Below are positions 56,413-64,000 of a stretch of DNA of 64,000 nucleotides, in pieces. Within the stretch, counting starts at the first letter, position 1. Every line of letters begins with the position of its first letter. The stretch is from Burkholderiaceae bacterium. GTDB lineage: Bacteria; Pseudomonadota; Gammaproteobacteria; Burkholderiales; Burkholderiaceae_C. The stretch is taken from the NCBI GenBank assembly GCA_024235955.1, contig JACKLJ010000002.1, forward strand, positions 558,001-622,000, written 5' to 3'. The position numbers and the translations under genes were made by a program. The notes under the pieces are model-generated. The model had not been told where the DNA came from, ran no database searches, and saw nothing but the letters and a program-made list of their open reading frames with translations.

Positions 56413-58683
56413 TTAAATCAAATACATAGCTGCTTTTCTGCGGATTTTGCAGGAATCACGGCCGACACTCCAACGCATCACCGATGCCTTGGCGCGGTTG
56501 ATGGCGTTTGCACGGTGGGCCCTGTCGCCTTTGAGGCGATTCAGTTTCTGATCGATTTCGCTGATTTCACGATCAAGGCGCGTGATTTCAGTCGAGGCTT
56601 GGCTCTGGGAGGCGTCCCGTTCCTTTTGCACCCTCTGGCTCGCAGATGATTGGCGACCAACGAGGTCCTCGGTCCTGGCGTTCTTGGCATTGAGGAGGCC
56701 TTCGTCGGTTTGGTGGGCGCTCTCCGCCGCTCTGCGAACACCTTCTGCCTGTTTTAGGGCGGCCTCCTGAGCCTTGACCGAAGCCTCAGCCCGTACAACA
56801 CGGTCCTGACACTCTGCGATGGCCTGGCGCGCCGATTCGTCGTCGGCCCAGTCGGGAGCGGGCAGGGCCGCCGTGTTGAGGGACCAGCCGTACAGCGATG
56901 AAGCTCCCTCCTCAGCGAGGTGGGGAGTCAGCTCCGTGTGGCCAAGAAGCCGCGGGTCAATCACGCGCGCGAGGTGGGTTCGCCAGGTCTGGTCTTCACT
57001 GGATCGAAGAGCAGACAGCAGGGTGCCGTCGGCCGGCGCCAGCATCTGCTGAGCTTGGGCGAGTGAGTCCCGTGCCTGGGTGAGCTGCTGGCGAGCCTGC
57101 TGCAGAAACCCTTCCTGGAGATCGAACTCAACCTTCGCCTGGTGCACGGCGTTCGCAAGCGGAACGAGAGCCCTCTGGGCTGAGGCAATGGCGCTGTAGT
57201 GCTGGCGCAGGTCATCATCTGCAGCGGTCAACAAGGCGATGGCCTCCGCGCTGGCGGCAGGGGACTTCTTGCGGGCGATCCACTCTCCCCGAGTGGATTG
57301 CAGATTGCCCTTCAGTTCATCGAGTGTTTGTCGCAGCCCTTCGATCTCATCATCGAGATCCTTCAGCTGGTGCTTCTCGTTGAGTGACACCTTGCCGAGG
57401 CCCTGAACCAGCCGATCGTTGAGCGGGCCTTTGGACTGTTCGAGCCGGAAGGAATGGTCAGCAGCGCGCGTGCGCGCCCCGTGCTCCAGGTTCTGAAAAT
57501 GGGCGATCAGGTTGGCGTGGCTCTGCTTGTGTGCCTCAAGCTGAGAGTTCTTCAAGGCCAGGTTCGATTCCAGCTGTCCCAGTCCGGTGAGCTTGATCTC
57601 GCATCCCGGCGCATCATGGTCCCGGAAGTAGTGCGCCAGATCCTGCTGCTCCTTGAATGCCTCTTGGGCGACCGTGGCCGCATCCGACGCCGTTTTAACC
57701 GCCGACTCAAGCCCCGCCAGAGCCAGCTGCTCAGCGGTGAGTGCGCTCTGCCGATCTGCCTTGGAGTCCGCCAGGGTTCTGCCCAGGCGCTCTACCTCCT
57801 GGCTGCGGATCAGATGCAGGGCTTCGATGTCGCCTCGGCAGGCCCGGATCGTCGCCTCAAGTCGGCGGAAGTCGCCCAGGCTGTCGTGAAGGGCGCTCAC
57901 CTGGGGCTGCAGTTTGAGGGCGTCCTTGCAGGCCTGTCGGTCGCGAACCCACTGCTCGATCTGGCTCTTGCCCTGCTTGTACGACAGTACACCCCGCGAA
58001 CCACCTGCCCCCAGCTCGCTCTGTGCCAGGCTCACCGCCACCTGGATGATGTCGGAGAAGTTGACGCTCTTCTTGACCATGGCCGCCACCACCCGGTCCA
58101 GGTTGGCCAAGGGGCGGGGCCCGAACGAAAAGTCCTGGCTGATGGACCCAAGGGCCACCTTCTCCTTGGTCTCAGCCGGCGTGCCCAGGATCACGTGACG
58201 GTAGTCAGAGGGGGTCAGCCGCTTGTAGGCCTGGATGCCGAGCTCGATCGCAGCTTTCTGTGTCTCTTCCTCGCCCAGGAAGCGGCCCTCATGGACGAAG
58301 AGCTCCCTTCGGTACCCGCAGCGAAAGATCCGGTAGCACAGGGAGTCCGGATCATCGGCGCGCCGGCGCAGCACCGCCAGGCGCAGCTCGTTGTCCGAGC
58401 CCCGCTGGTACTCGAACGCGATCGCACTCATGTCGGTGGGCAACACAAACCGTACCATGTTCTGCTGACCCTTCTGGGGGTCCACGATGGCGCTGTGCAG
58501 GTGCCCGAAGAACAGGGGCAGGAGCCGCAGTGTCGTGGTCTTGCCAACCCCGTTCTCACCCAGAACTGCTGCGCCACCCCGGGGATCGACAGCCGTGATG
58601 CGGCCACTGGGCTTGTTCTTGTTGGTGCCGACGTTGATGAGCACCATGCGGCGCAAGCGATAACTGGGGGAGTCAATGAGCAT
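56413..58683 (-). CDS. SMC-like coiled-coil ATPase, C-terminally truncated
   Basis: The ATG at 58683 (756 residues) is preferred to a TTG five codons earlier. The N-terminus has a P-loop GENGVGKTTTLRLLP (about residue 45) after MVLINVGTNKNKPSGRITAVDPRGGAAV. Long coiled coils follow (about 260-760) with a hinge-like segment in between. The ABC signature and Walker B that should close the ATPase are missing, since the frame ends soon after the second coil. It resembles DUF3584-type SMC proteins. I do not recognise a defence-system partner. Confidence 0.7.
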   Translation of the reverse strand: MLIDSPSYRLRRMVLINVGTNKNKPSGRITAVDPRGGAAVLGENGVGKTTTLRLLPLFFGHLHSAIVDPQKGQQNMVRFVLPTDMSAIAFEYQRGSDNELRLAVLRRRADDPDSLCYRIFRCGYRRELFVHEGRFLGEEETQKAAIELGIQAYKRLTPSDYRHVILGTPAETKEKVALGSISQDFSFGPRPLANLDRVVAAMVKKSVNFSDIIQVAVSLAQSELGAGGSRGVLSYKQGKSQIEQWVRDRQACKDALKLQPQVSALHDSLGDFRRLEATIRACRGDIEALHLIRSQEVERLGRTLADSKADRQSALTAEQLALAGLESAVKTASDAATVAQEAFKEQQDLAHYFRDHDAPGCEIKLTGLGQLESNLALKNSQLEAHKQSHANLIAHFQNLEHGARTRAADHSFRLEQSKGPLNDRLVQGLGKVSLNEKHQLKDLDDEIEGLRQTLDELKGNLQSTRGEWIARKKSPAASAEAIALLTAADDDLRQHYSAIASAQRALVPLANAVHQAKVEFDLQEGFLQQARQQLTQARDSLAQAQQMLAPADGTLLSALRSSEDQTWRTHLARVIDPRLLGHTELTPHLAEEGASSLYGWSLNTAALPAPDWADDESARQAIAECQDRVVRAEASVKAQEAALKQAEGVRRAAESAHQTDEGLLNAKNARTEDLVGRQSSASQRVQKERDASQSQASTEITRLDREISEIDQKLNRLKGDRAHRANAINRAKASVMRWSVGRDSCKIRRKAAMYLI

Positions 58684-58774
58684 GCGGCTGGAGGCCAAAG
58701 CCTCAAAAGGGAGGTGAAAAATGAGAGAAAGGATACAAAGAAAACGAGCTGCCCGGCCGCTTTTATAGGACTAG

Positions 58775-59599
58775 GGCCTGTTAACACAAACCGCGAAGTC
58801 CGTCCGCGACCAGCACAAAGCAGAGGAAGCCGAGAAACATGGCGTCGAGCTTCTCGAATCGAGAGAAGATTCGCCGATAGCCCTTCAAGCGCCGGAACAA
58901 CCGCTCGACTTCATTGCGCCGCCGGTACATGGCCCGGTCGTATTCCCAAGGGTCAAGACGTGTCCGCGTTGGAGGAACGACCGGAATGAAACCCAAGTCC
59001 AGGGCCAGTTGACGTGTCTCGTTTCCTTCGTACGCGCGGTCCATGAGCAGGTGGACTGGGCGATTCGTTGGGCCCAAGCTTTGAAGGAGGCGGCGACCTT
59101 CAGGGGCATCATGAGCCTGTCCAGGCGACAGACAGAACGTCACGGCCGTTCGAGCATCCGCGGCAACCAGATGAACCTTGGTGTTCCATCCGCCTCGGGA
59201 CTTCCCGATGGATTGAGGGCCGTTTTTTTTAACGCGCCCGTGCCATCGGGGTGGACCTTGATGCTGGTGGAGTCGAGCGAAACGGCTTCAATGCGAATGC
59301 GCACCACCTGTTCGCGCTGGAGCTCCTGGAACATCTTGTCCAGCACACCGGCCCTCTCCCACCGGCGCATGCGCGTGTAGATGGTGTGCCAGTTGCCAAA
59401 CCTTTTGGGCAAGCCACGCCATTTGCACCCGTGTTCGGCCACGTAAAGCATGGCATTGACCACCTGAAGGTTGGTCATGCTCACATTGCCGCGTTGAGTT
59501 GGCAGGCAGTGCTCGATACGAGAAAACTGTTCGGGCGTGATTTCCATGCACGCCAGTGTCGCTCTCCAGCTCCAAATTGGCAATTAGTGTTAACACGCC
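58775..59599 (-). mobile_element. IS5-family insertion sequence, diverged copy 3
   Basis: This element is also 825 bp with CTAG on both sides (58771-58774, 59600-59603) and GGCGTGTTAACAC at its outer end (one base changed at the other end). It is in the opposite orientation and differs from copies 1 and 2 at scattered positions. Its end lies 10 bp before the next start codon. Confidence 0.88.
58781..59547 (-). CDS. IS5-family transposase OrfAB, copy 3
   Basis: OrfA starts at the ATG at 59547 (MEITPEQFSRIEHCLPTQ). The -1 frameshift site is a run of eight A (minus strand, 59223-59230). The DDE residues are intact (SLDSTS, LLMDRAY, RRNEVERLFRRLK). A few amino-acid changes (for example WERAGVLDKMFQELQ) show it is a separate lineage from the pair at 41 and 48 kb. 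Confidence 0.86.
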
Positions 59600-59613
59600 C
59601 TAGTGGGGGTGGT

Positions 59614-59895
59614 ATGACAGCGCGCCAGCAGGCGATCTTCACACTCGACGAGTTGGCTGCCTACTTGAAAGTCGGCAAGCGGACGCTTTACCGGCTCGCC
59701 TCGCACGGGGAGATTCCGGCCTTCAAGGTCGGCGGGACGTGGCGGTTTCGTCAAAGTGAAATCGATCGATGGATCAATGATCAGACCCAAGCAGGCAGAA
59801 AAAAGGAGGTGATACGTACAGATGAGCAACCGAAGTCAGCGGAACATCCCGTGTCGCCTGGGCGCGCTGTCCATAGCCGCAGGCAAACGGAGTGA
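59614..59895 (+). CDS. Excisionase-family DNA-binding protein heading the stress-tolerance locus
   Basis: The ATG at 59614 has GGGGGTGG upstream. The 93-residue protein has an excisionase/MerR-like winged helix (FTLDELAAYLKVGKRTLYRLASHGEIPAFKVGGTWRFRQSEIDRWI) and a basic, disordered tail. In transmissible stress-tolerance loci a small DNA-binding gene sits just before hsp20 and clpG. The IS end is 10 bp upstream, so the native promoter has been displaced. Confidence 0.88.
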   Translation: MTARQQAIFTLDELAAYLKVGKRTLYRLASHGEIPAFKVGGTWRFRQSEIDRWINDQTQAGRKKEVIRTDEQPKSAEHPVSPGRAVHSRRQTE

Positions 59896-59930
59896 GCGAG
59901 ATTCTTCAATTTTTCTTCTGGAGGTGTGAC

Positions 59931-60500
59931 ATGGACATTGATTTCAAGAAATTGGCTCCCTGGAACTGGTTTAAGAAAGAGCATGAAGAACAACAGAGCA
60001 CTGCCTCGCTGCCCGTGCAGCGCAATGAGCTGCCGGTGGCAGGCGGTTCCGTCAGTCCCATCCTGCAATTGCATCGCGAGATCGACCGCCTCTTTGACGA
60101 TGCGTTTCGAGGCTTCGGCTTCCCGGCGCTGGCCATGCCGCGATGGCCGTCGGACTGGCCGGGCATGCTGAAGCCGGCACTTGACATCCAGGAAACCGAC
60201 AAGCAGTACAAGATCGCCCTGGAAGTGCCCGGCGTCGAGGAAAAAGACATCCAGATCACGCTCGACAACGACGTGCTCCTGGTGCGCGGTGAAAAGCGTC
60301 AGGAGCAGGAAATGAATGACGGCGGTTTCCACCGGGTGGAGCGCTCCTACGGCAGCTTTCAGCGCGCTCTGAACCTGCCGGCCGATGCCAACCAGAACAC
60401 GATCAAGGCCGCTTTCAAGAACGGCGTGCTCACGATCACGATGGAAAAGCGCGAGGCCAGTGCGCCCAAGCAGGGCCGCTCGATCCCGATCAACGGCTGA
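59931..60500 (+). CDS. hsp20: Small heat-shock protein Hsp20 (sHsp20-GI type)
   Basis: The ATG at 59931 (189 residues) follows GGAGG 6 bp upstream. The alpha-crystallin domain (KPALDIQETDKQYKIALEVPGVEEKDIQITLDNDVLLVRGEKRQ, then NLPADANQNTIKAAFKNGVLTITMEKRE) is complete and the tail has the IPI dimer-contact motif. It is the holdase that accompanies ClpG/ClpK in heat-resistance islands. No ROSE-type RNA thermometer is evident in the leader. Confidence 0.95.
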   Translation: MDIDFKKLAPWNWFKKEHEEQQSTASLPVQRNELPVAGGSVSPILQLHREIDRLFDDAFRGFGFPALAMPRWPSDWPGMLKPALDIQETDKQYKIALEVPGVEEKDIQITLDNDVLLVRGEKRQEQEMNDGGFHRVERSYGSFQRALNLPADANQNTIKAAFKNGVLTITMEKREASAPKQGRSIPING

Positions 60501-60592
60501 CGCTGGTCGGCTCGCTATTCTCAAAACCACAATAGGATGAGGCGCCGTGATCGGCGGCGTCTCATCAAATCCATCTTTACAGGAGCATCAGC

Positions 60593-62968
60593 ATGGCCAG
60601 AAAACAATGCCAAGTCTGCGGCCAGCCCGCCACGGTGCGGGTGGAAGCCAATCTCAATGGTCGCCACAGCACCATGCTGTTGTGTGACGATCACTATCGC
60701 CAATTGGTGCGCCAGCAAAAGCGCACCGTCTCGCCGCTGGAAGCCTTGTTCGGCTCGCGCAGCGGGCTGTTCGAAGACTTCCTTGGCAGCGACTTCTTCC
60801 GCATCGGTGACGACGCACCGTCCATGGCGGCCGATACTGACGAGGTCGTCGATGCCTCGTTCGGCGAACCCGCCCCGGCCGGTACGGGCACCGCGCGCCG
60901 TCGCGGCAGTGGGCTCGCCAGCCGTATCAGCGAACAGTCCGAGGCCCTATTGCAGGAGGCCGCCCGACACGCTGCAGAGTTCGGGCGCGCCGAAGTCGAT
61001 ACCGAACACCTGCTGCTGGCGCTGATCGACAGCGACGTGGTGAAGACCATCCTGGGGCAGTTCAAGATCAAGGTCGATGACCTCAAGCGCCAGATCGAAT
61101 CCGAAGCCAAGCGCGGCGATAAGCCGTTCGAGGGCGAGATCGGCGTGTCGCCCCGGGTCAAGGACGCGCTCAGCCGTGCTTTCGTGGCCTCCAACGAACT
61201 CGGCCACTCTTATGTCGGGCCGGAGCATTTCCTGATCGGGCTCGCCGAGGAAGGCGAAGGTTTGGCGGCCAACCTGCTGCGCCGTTACGGCCTCACGCCG
61301 CAAGCGCTGCGCCAGCAGGTCAGCAAGGTGGTCGGCAAAGGGGCCGAGGATGGCCGCGCCGAGACGCCGACCAACACGCCGGAACTCGAAAAGTATTCGC
61401 GCGACCTCACCAAGATGGCGCGCGAGGGCAAGCTCGATCCGGTCATCGGCCGCGCGCAGGAGATCGAGACGACCATCGAAGTGCTGGCCCGGCGCAAGAA
61501 GAACAACCCGGTGCTGATCGGCGAGCCCGGCGTCGGCAAGACCGCCATCGTCGAAGGGCTGGCGCAGCGCATGGTCGCCGGCGAAGTGCCCGAGACGCTG
61601 CGCGACAAGCGTCTGGTCGAACTCAACATCAACGCCATGGTGGCAGGCGCCAAGTACCGCGGCGAGTTCGAGGAGCGCGTGCAGAAGGTGCTCAAGGAAG
61701 TGACCGAGCACCAGGGCGAGCTGATTCTCTTCATCGACGAGGTGCACACCATCGTCGGTGCCGGCCAGGGTGGCGGCGAAGGCGGGCTGGACGTGGCCAA
61801 CGTGTTCAAGCCGATGATGGCGCGCGGCGAGCTGAACCTGATCGGCGCCACCACGCTCAACGAGTATCAGAAGTACATCGAGAAGGATGCCGCGCTGGAG
61901 CGTCGCTTCCAGCCGGTGATGGTGCCCGAGCCGACGGTAGCGCAGACCATGATGATCCTGCGCGGCCTGCGCGACACCTTCGAGGCGCACCACAAGGTCA
62001 GCATCACCGAGGATGCGATCATCGCCGCCGCCGAGTTGTCCGACCGCTACATCACCGCGCGCTTTCTGCCTGACAAGGCCATCGACCTGCTCGACCAGGC
62101 GGCCGCACGCGTGAAGCTGTCGGCCACGGCCCGCCCGGTGGCGGTGCAAGAGCTGGAGTCCGAACTGCACCAGCTGCGGCGTGAGCAGGACTACATGGCC
62201 TCGCGCAAGCAGTACGACAAGGCCGCCGAGCTGGGTAAGCGCATCGAGGCCAAAGAGGCCGAACTCAAGAAGCTCGTCGAGGAATGGGAACGCGAGCGCG
62301 CCTCGGGCAGCGCCGAGGTCAAGGCAGAGCACGTGGCGCAGATCGTCTCGCGCCTGACCGGCATTCCGGTCAACGAGCTGACGGTGGAAGAACGCGAGAA
62401 GCTGCTGCATCTGGAGCAGCGGCTGCACGAGCGCCTGGTGGGCCAGGACGAAGCTGTGCGCGCGGTGGCCGATGCCGTGCGTCTGGCGCGCGCGGGCCTG
62501 CGCGAAGGCGGCAAGCCAGTGGCCACCTTCCTGTTCCTCGGGCCGACGGGTGTGGGCAAGACCGAACTCGCCAAGGCGCTGGCCGAGTCGATCTATGGCG
62601 ATGAAGGTGCGCTGCTGCGCATCGACATGTCCGAGTACGGTGAACGCCATACCGTGGCACGCCTGGTGGGCGCGCCTCCGGGTTATGTCGGCTATGACGA
62701 GGGCGGCCAGCTCACCGAGAAGGTGCGTCGCAAGCCCTACAGCGTGTTGCTGCTGGACGAGATCGAGAAGGCTCACCCCGACGTCTACAACATCCTGCTG
62801 CAGGTGTTCGACGACGGGCGGCTCACCGACGGCAAGGGCCGGGTGTCATCCCTTTTTGATGCCGCTCGTGATGCGTCGGGCGAGATATCGGCGAAGGCGT
62901 TGCGCGCCCACCCGCTGGCCATCCGCTTGCGCGACGGGGTGGCCCGTCTGTTCACCCCCATTCTCTAG
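60593..62968 (+). CDS. clpK: ClpK/ClpG-type disaggregase, abnormal C-terminus
   Basis: The N-terminus has the family's zinc finger (CQVCGQPA...LCDDH), then Clp-N repeats, AAA1 (GEPGVGKT about residue 310) with an M-domain-like coil, and AAA2 (GPTGVGKT about residue 649, LLLDEIEKAHPDVYN). After DGRLTDGKGRV (about residue 751) homology stops and an unrelated tail of about 40 residues ends the frame. Full ClpK/ClpG proteins are about 950 residues, so the AAA2 small subdomain and C-terminal tail are lost. This is probably a deletion fusion and may be non-functional as a disaggregase. Confidence 0.88.
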   Translation: MARKQCQVCGQPATVRVEANLNGRHSTMLLCDDHYRQLVRQQKRTVSPLEALFGSRSGLFEDFLGSDFFRIGDDAPSMAADTDEVVDASFGEPAPAGTGTARRRGSGLASRISEQSEALLQEAARHAAEFGRAEVDTEHLLLALIDSDVVKTILGQFKIKVDDLKRQIESEAKRGDKPFEGEIGVSPRVKDALSRAFVASNELGHSYVGPEHFLIGLAEEGEGLAANLLRRYGLTPQALRQQVSKVVGKGAEDGRAETPTNTPELEKYSRDLTKMAREGKLDPVIGRAQEIETTIEVLARRKKNNPVLIGEPGVGKTAIVEGLAQRMVAGEVPETLRDKRLVELNINAMVAGAKYRGEFEERVQKVLKEVTEHQGELILFIDEVHTIVGAGQGGGEGGLDVANVFKPMMARGELNLIGATTLNEYQKYIEKDAALERRFQPVMVPEPTVAQTMMILRGLRDTFEAHHKVSITEDAIIAAAELSDRYITARFLPDKAIDLLDQAAARVKLSATARPVAVQELESELHQLRREQDYMASRKQYDKAAELGKRIEAKEAELKKLVEEWERERASGSAEVKAEHVAQIVSRLTGIPVNELTVEEREKLLHLEQRLHERLVGQDEAVRAVADAVRLARAGLREGGKPVATFLFLGPTGVGKTELAKALAESIYGDEGALLRIDMSEYGERHTVARLVGAPPGYVGYDEGGQLTEKVRRKPYSVLLLDEIEKAHPDVYNILLQVFDDGRLTDGKGRVSSLFDAARDASGEISAKALRAHPLAIRLRDGVARLFTPIL

Positions 62969-62995
62969 CGGCACGACTTGCGAGGTACCCTGCCC

Positions 62996-64000
62996 ATGGA
63001 AAAGAAAGATCAATGGAACATTGGCTACTGGATCGTCGCCGGCCTGTTGCTGCTGACGCTGCAGAACTACTGGCAGGCGGCGAAGACCGTCGAGCCCGTG
63101 CCCTATAGCGAATTCGAGAAGGCGCTGGCCGAGGGGCGCGTCGCCCAAGTGCTGGTGTCGGACCGCACGGTCACCGGGCGTCTGAAATCGCCGGACAGCC
63201 GGGGCAAGACCACCATCGTGGCCACCCGCGTCGAACCCGACCTGGCCGAGCAGCTGTCGAAATACGATGTGTCCTACGCGCGAGTGGTGGAAAGCACCTG
63301 GCTGCGTGATGTGCTCTCCTGGATTCTGCCGGCCGTGGCCTTCTTCGGCGTCTGGTTCTTCCTGTTCCGCCGCTTTGCCGAGAAGCAGGGCATGGGTGGT
63401 TTCCTGAGCATCGGCAAGAGTCACGCCAAGGTATTCATGGAGAAGAACACTGGCGTGACCTTTGCCGATGTCGCTGGCGTCGATGAAGCCAAGGCGGAGT
63501 TGGTTGAGATCGTCGATTTCCTCAAGAATCCGCAGGAGTATGGACGGCTCGGGGCGCGCATTCCCAAGGGCGTGTTGCTGGTCGGCCCACCGGGCACCGG
63601 CAAGACATTGCTGGCCAAGGCTGTTGCCGGCGAGGCGGCGGTGCCCTTCTTCTCCATCTCCGGATCAGAGTTTGTCGAGATGTTCGTCGGCGTGGGTGCA
63701 GCGCGCGTGCGCGACCTGTTCGAGCAGGCCCGCGGGCAGGCGCCGGCCATCATCTTCATCGACGAGCTCGATGCGCTGGGCCGCGCGCGCGGCGTCGGCG
63801 GCCCCATCGGCGGCCACGACGAGCGCGAGCAGACCCTCAACCAGCTGCTCACGGAGATGGACGGCTTCGACAGCTCGGTCGGGCTGATCATCCTCGCCGC
63901 CACCAACCGCCCCGAAATCCTCGACCAGGCGCTGCTGCGCGCCGGTCGCTTCGACCGTCAGGTGCTGGTGGACCGGCCCGACAAGAAGGGACGGCTGGAC
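62996..64000 (+). CDS. ftsH: FtsH membrane protease (FtsH-GI), 3' end off the edge
   Basis: The visible 335 codons include two membrane spans (about 9-24 and 101-122) around a periplasmic domain and the AAA module: Walker A GPPGTGKT (about residue 196), Walker B IIFIDELDAL and the second region of homology TNRPEILDQALLRAGRFDR. The zinc protease domain is beyond the window. It starts 27 bp after clpK. An extra FtsH copy downstream of clpG is standard in the stress-tolerance locus. Confidence 0.95.
   Translation, partial: MEKKDQWNIGYWIVAGLLLLTLQNYWQAAKTVEPVPYSEFEKALAEGRVAQVLVSDRTVTGRLKSPDSRGKTTIVATRVEPDLAEQLSKYDVSYARVVESTWLRDVLSWILPAVAFFGVWFFLFRRFAEKQGMGGFLSIGKSHAKVFMEKNTGVTFADVAGVDEAKAELVEIVDFLKNPQEYGRLGARIPKGVLLVGPPGTGKTLLAKAVAGEAAVPFFSISGSEFVEMFVGVGAARVRDLFEQARGQAPAIIFIDELDALGRARGVGGPIGGHDEREQTLNQLLTEMDGFDSSVGLIILAATNRPEILDQALLRAGRFDRQVLVDRPDKKGRLD

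Noticed and set aside
1..64000. CRISPR array, rRNA or tRNA genes
   Set aside because: No regular direct-repeat/spacer series was seen, and no rRNA or tRNA-like sequence was recognised by eye.

Overview
The window is high-GC proteobacterial DNA, most likely from a Burkholderiales-type beta-proteobacterium. That placement is inferred from the PFGI-1/PAGI-2/clc-type conjugative backbone, the codon use and the ketoadipate genes; there is no rRNA or tRNA here to fix the taxon.

Bases 1-38267 are most of one integrative and conjugative element (ICE), read almost entirely on the minus strand. Bases 1-2299 and 8626-14700 hold type IV secretion genes of the TIGR03743-03765/RAQPRD set (TraD coupling protein, PilL, lytic transglycosylase, membrane and periplasmic mating proteins). 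Bases 14860-27401 hold a block of ICE accessory genes: an SNF2-type helicase, an N6-type methyltransferase, DUF932, DUF3275, DUF3577/STY4534, DUF3085 and several unknowns. At least eleven of these are preceded by a leader hairpin, and four leaders carry a conserved three-hairpin RNA motif. Bases 28209-37367 hold the replication and maintenance genes: topB, ssb, DUF3158, PFL_4669, STY4528, DUF2857, parB, a HicA-like protein, parA and alpA. The integrase and relaxase are not in the window.

Splitting the conjugation genes at 2505-8490 is a defence cargo. It is a type II CBASS operon (capV phospholipase, DncV-like cyclase, Cap2 E1/E2 fusion, Cap3 JAB deconjugase) preceded by a DUF2188 gene. A divergent XRE repressor and ImmA/IrrE peptidase pair resembles the CapH/CapP regulators of CBASS. 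A perfect GTTGTC/GACAAC palindrome lies in the divergent control region.

Bases 38807-59603 are a transposon-rich accessory region. It contains a LysR gene, broken IS66 and IS110 remnants, and a composite-transposon-like unit in which two 825-bp IS5-family copies in direct orientation, apparently identical, flank etfBA, an IclR regulator and pcaIJF. Next come an intact IS21-type element inserted in an IS66 element that itself cuts a histidine-kinase gene, a second broken IS21-type end with 23-bp tandem repeats, a YeiH-type transporter with a divergent LysR regulator, a SWIB protein, a C-terminally truncated SMC-like ATPase, and a third IS5-family copy.

Bases 59614-64000 are the start of a transmissible locus of stress tolerance: an excisionase-like DNA-binding protein, Hsp20, ClpK/ClpG (here with an abnormal, shortened C-terminus) and FtsH running off the edge. 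Together the window shows one mobile platform carrying phage defence, aromatic-acid catabolism and heat/proteotoxic stress tolerance.
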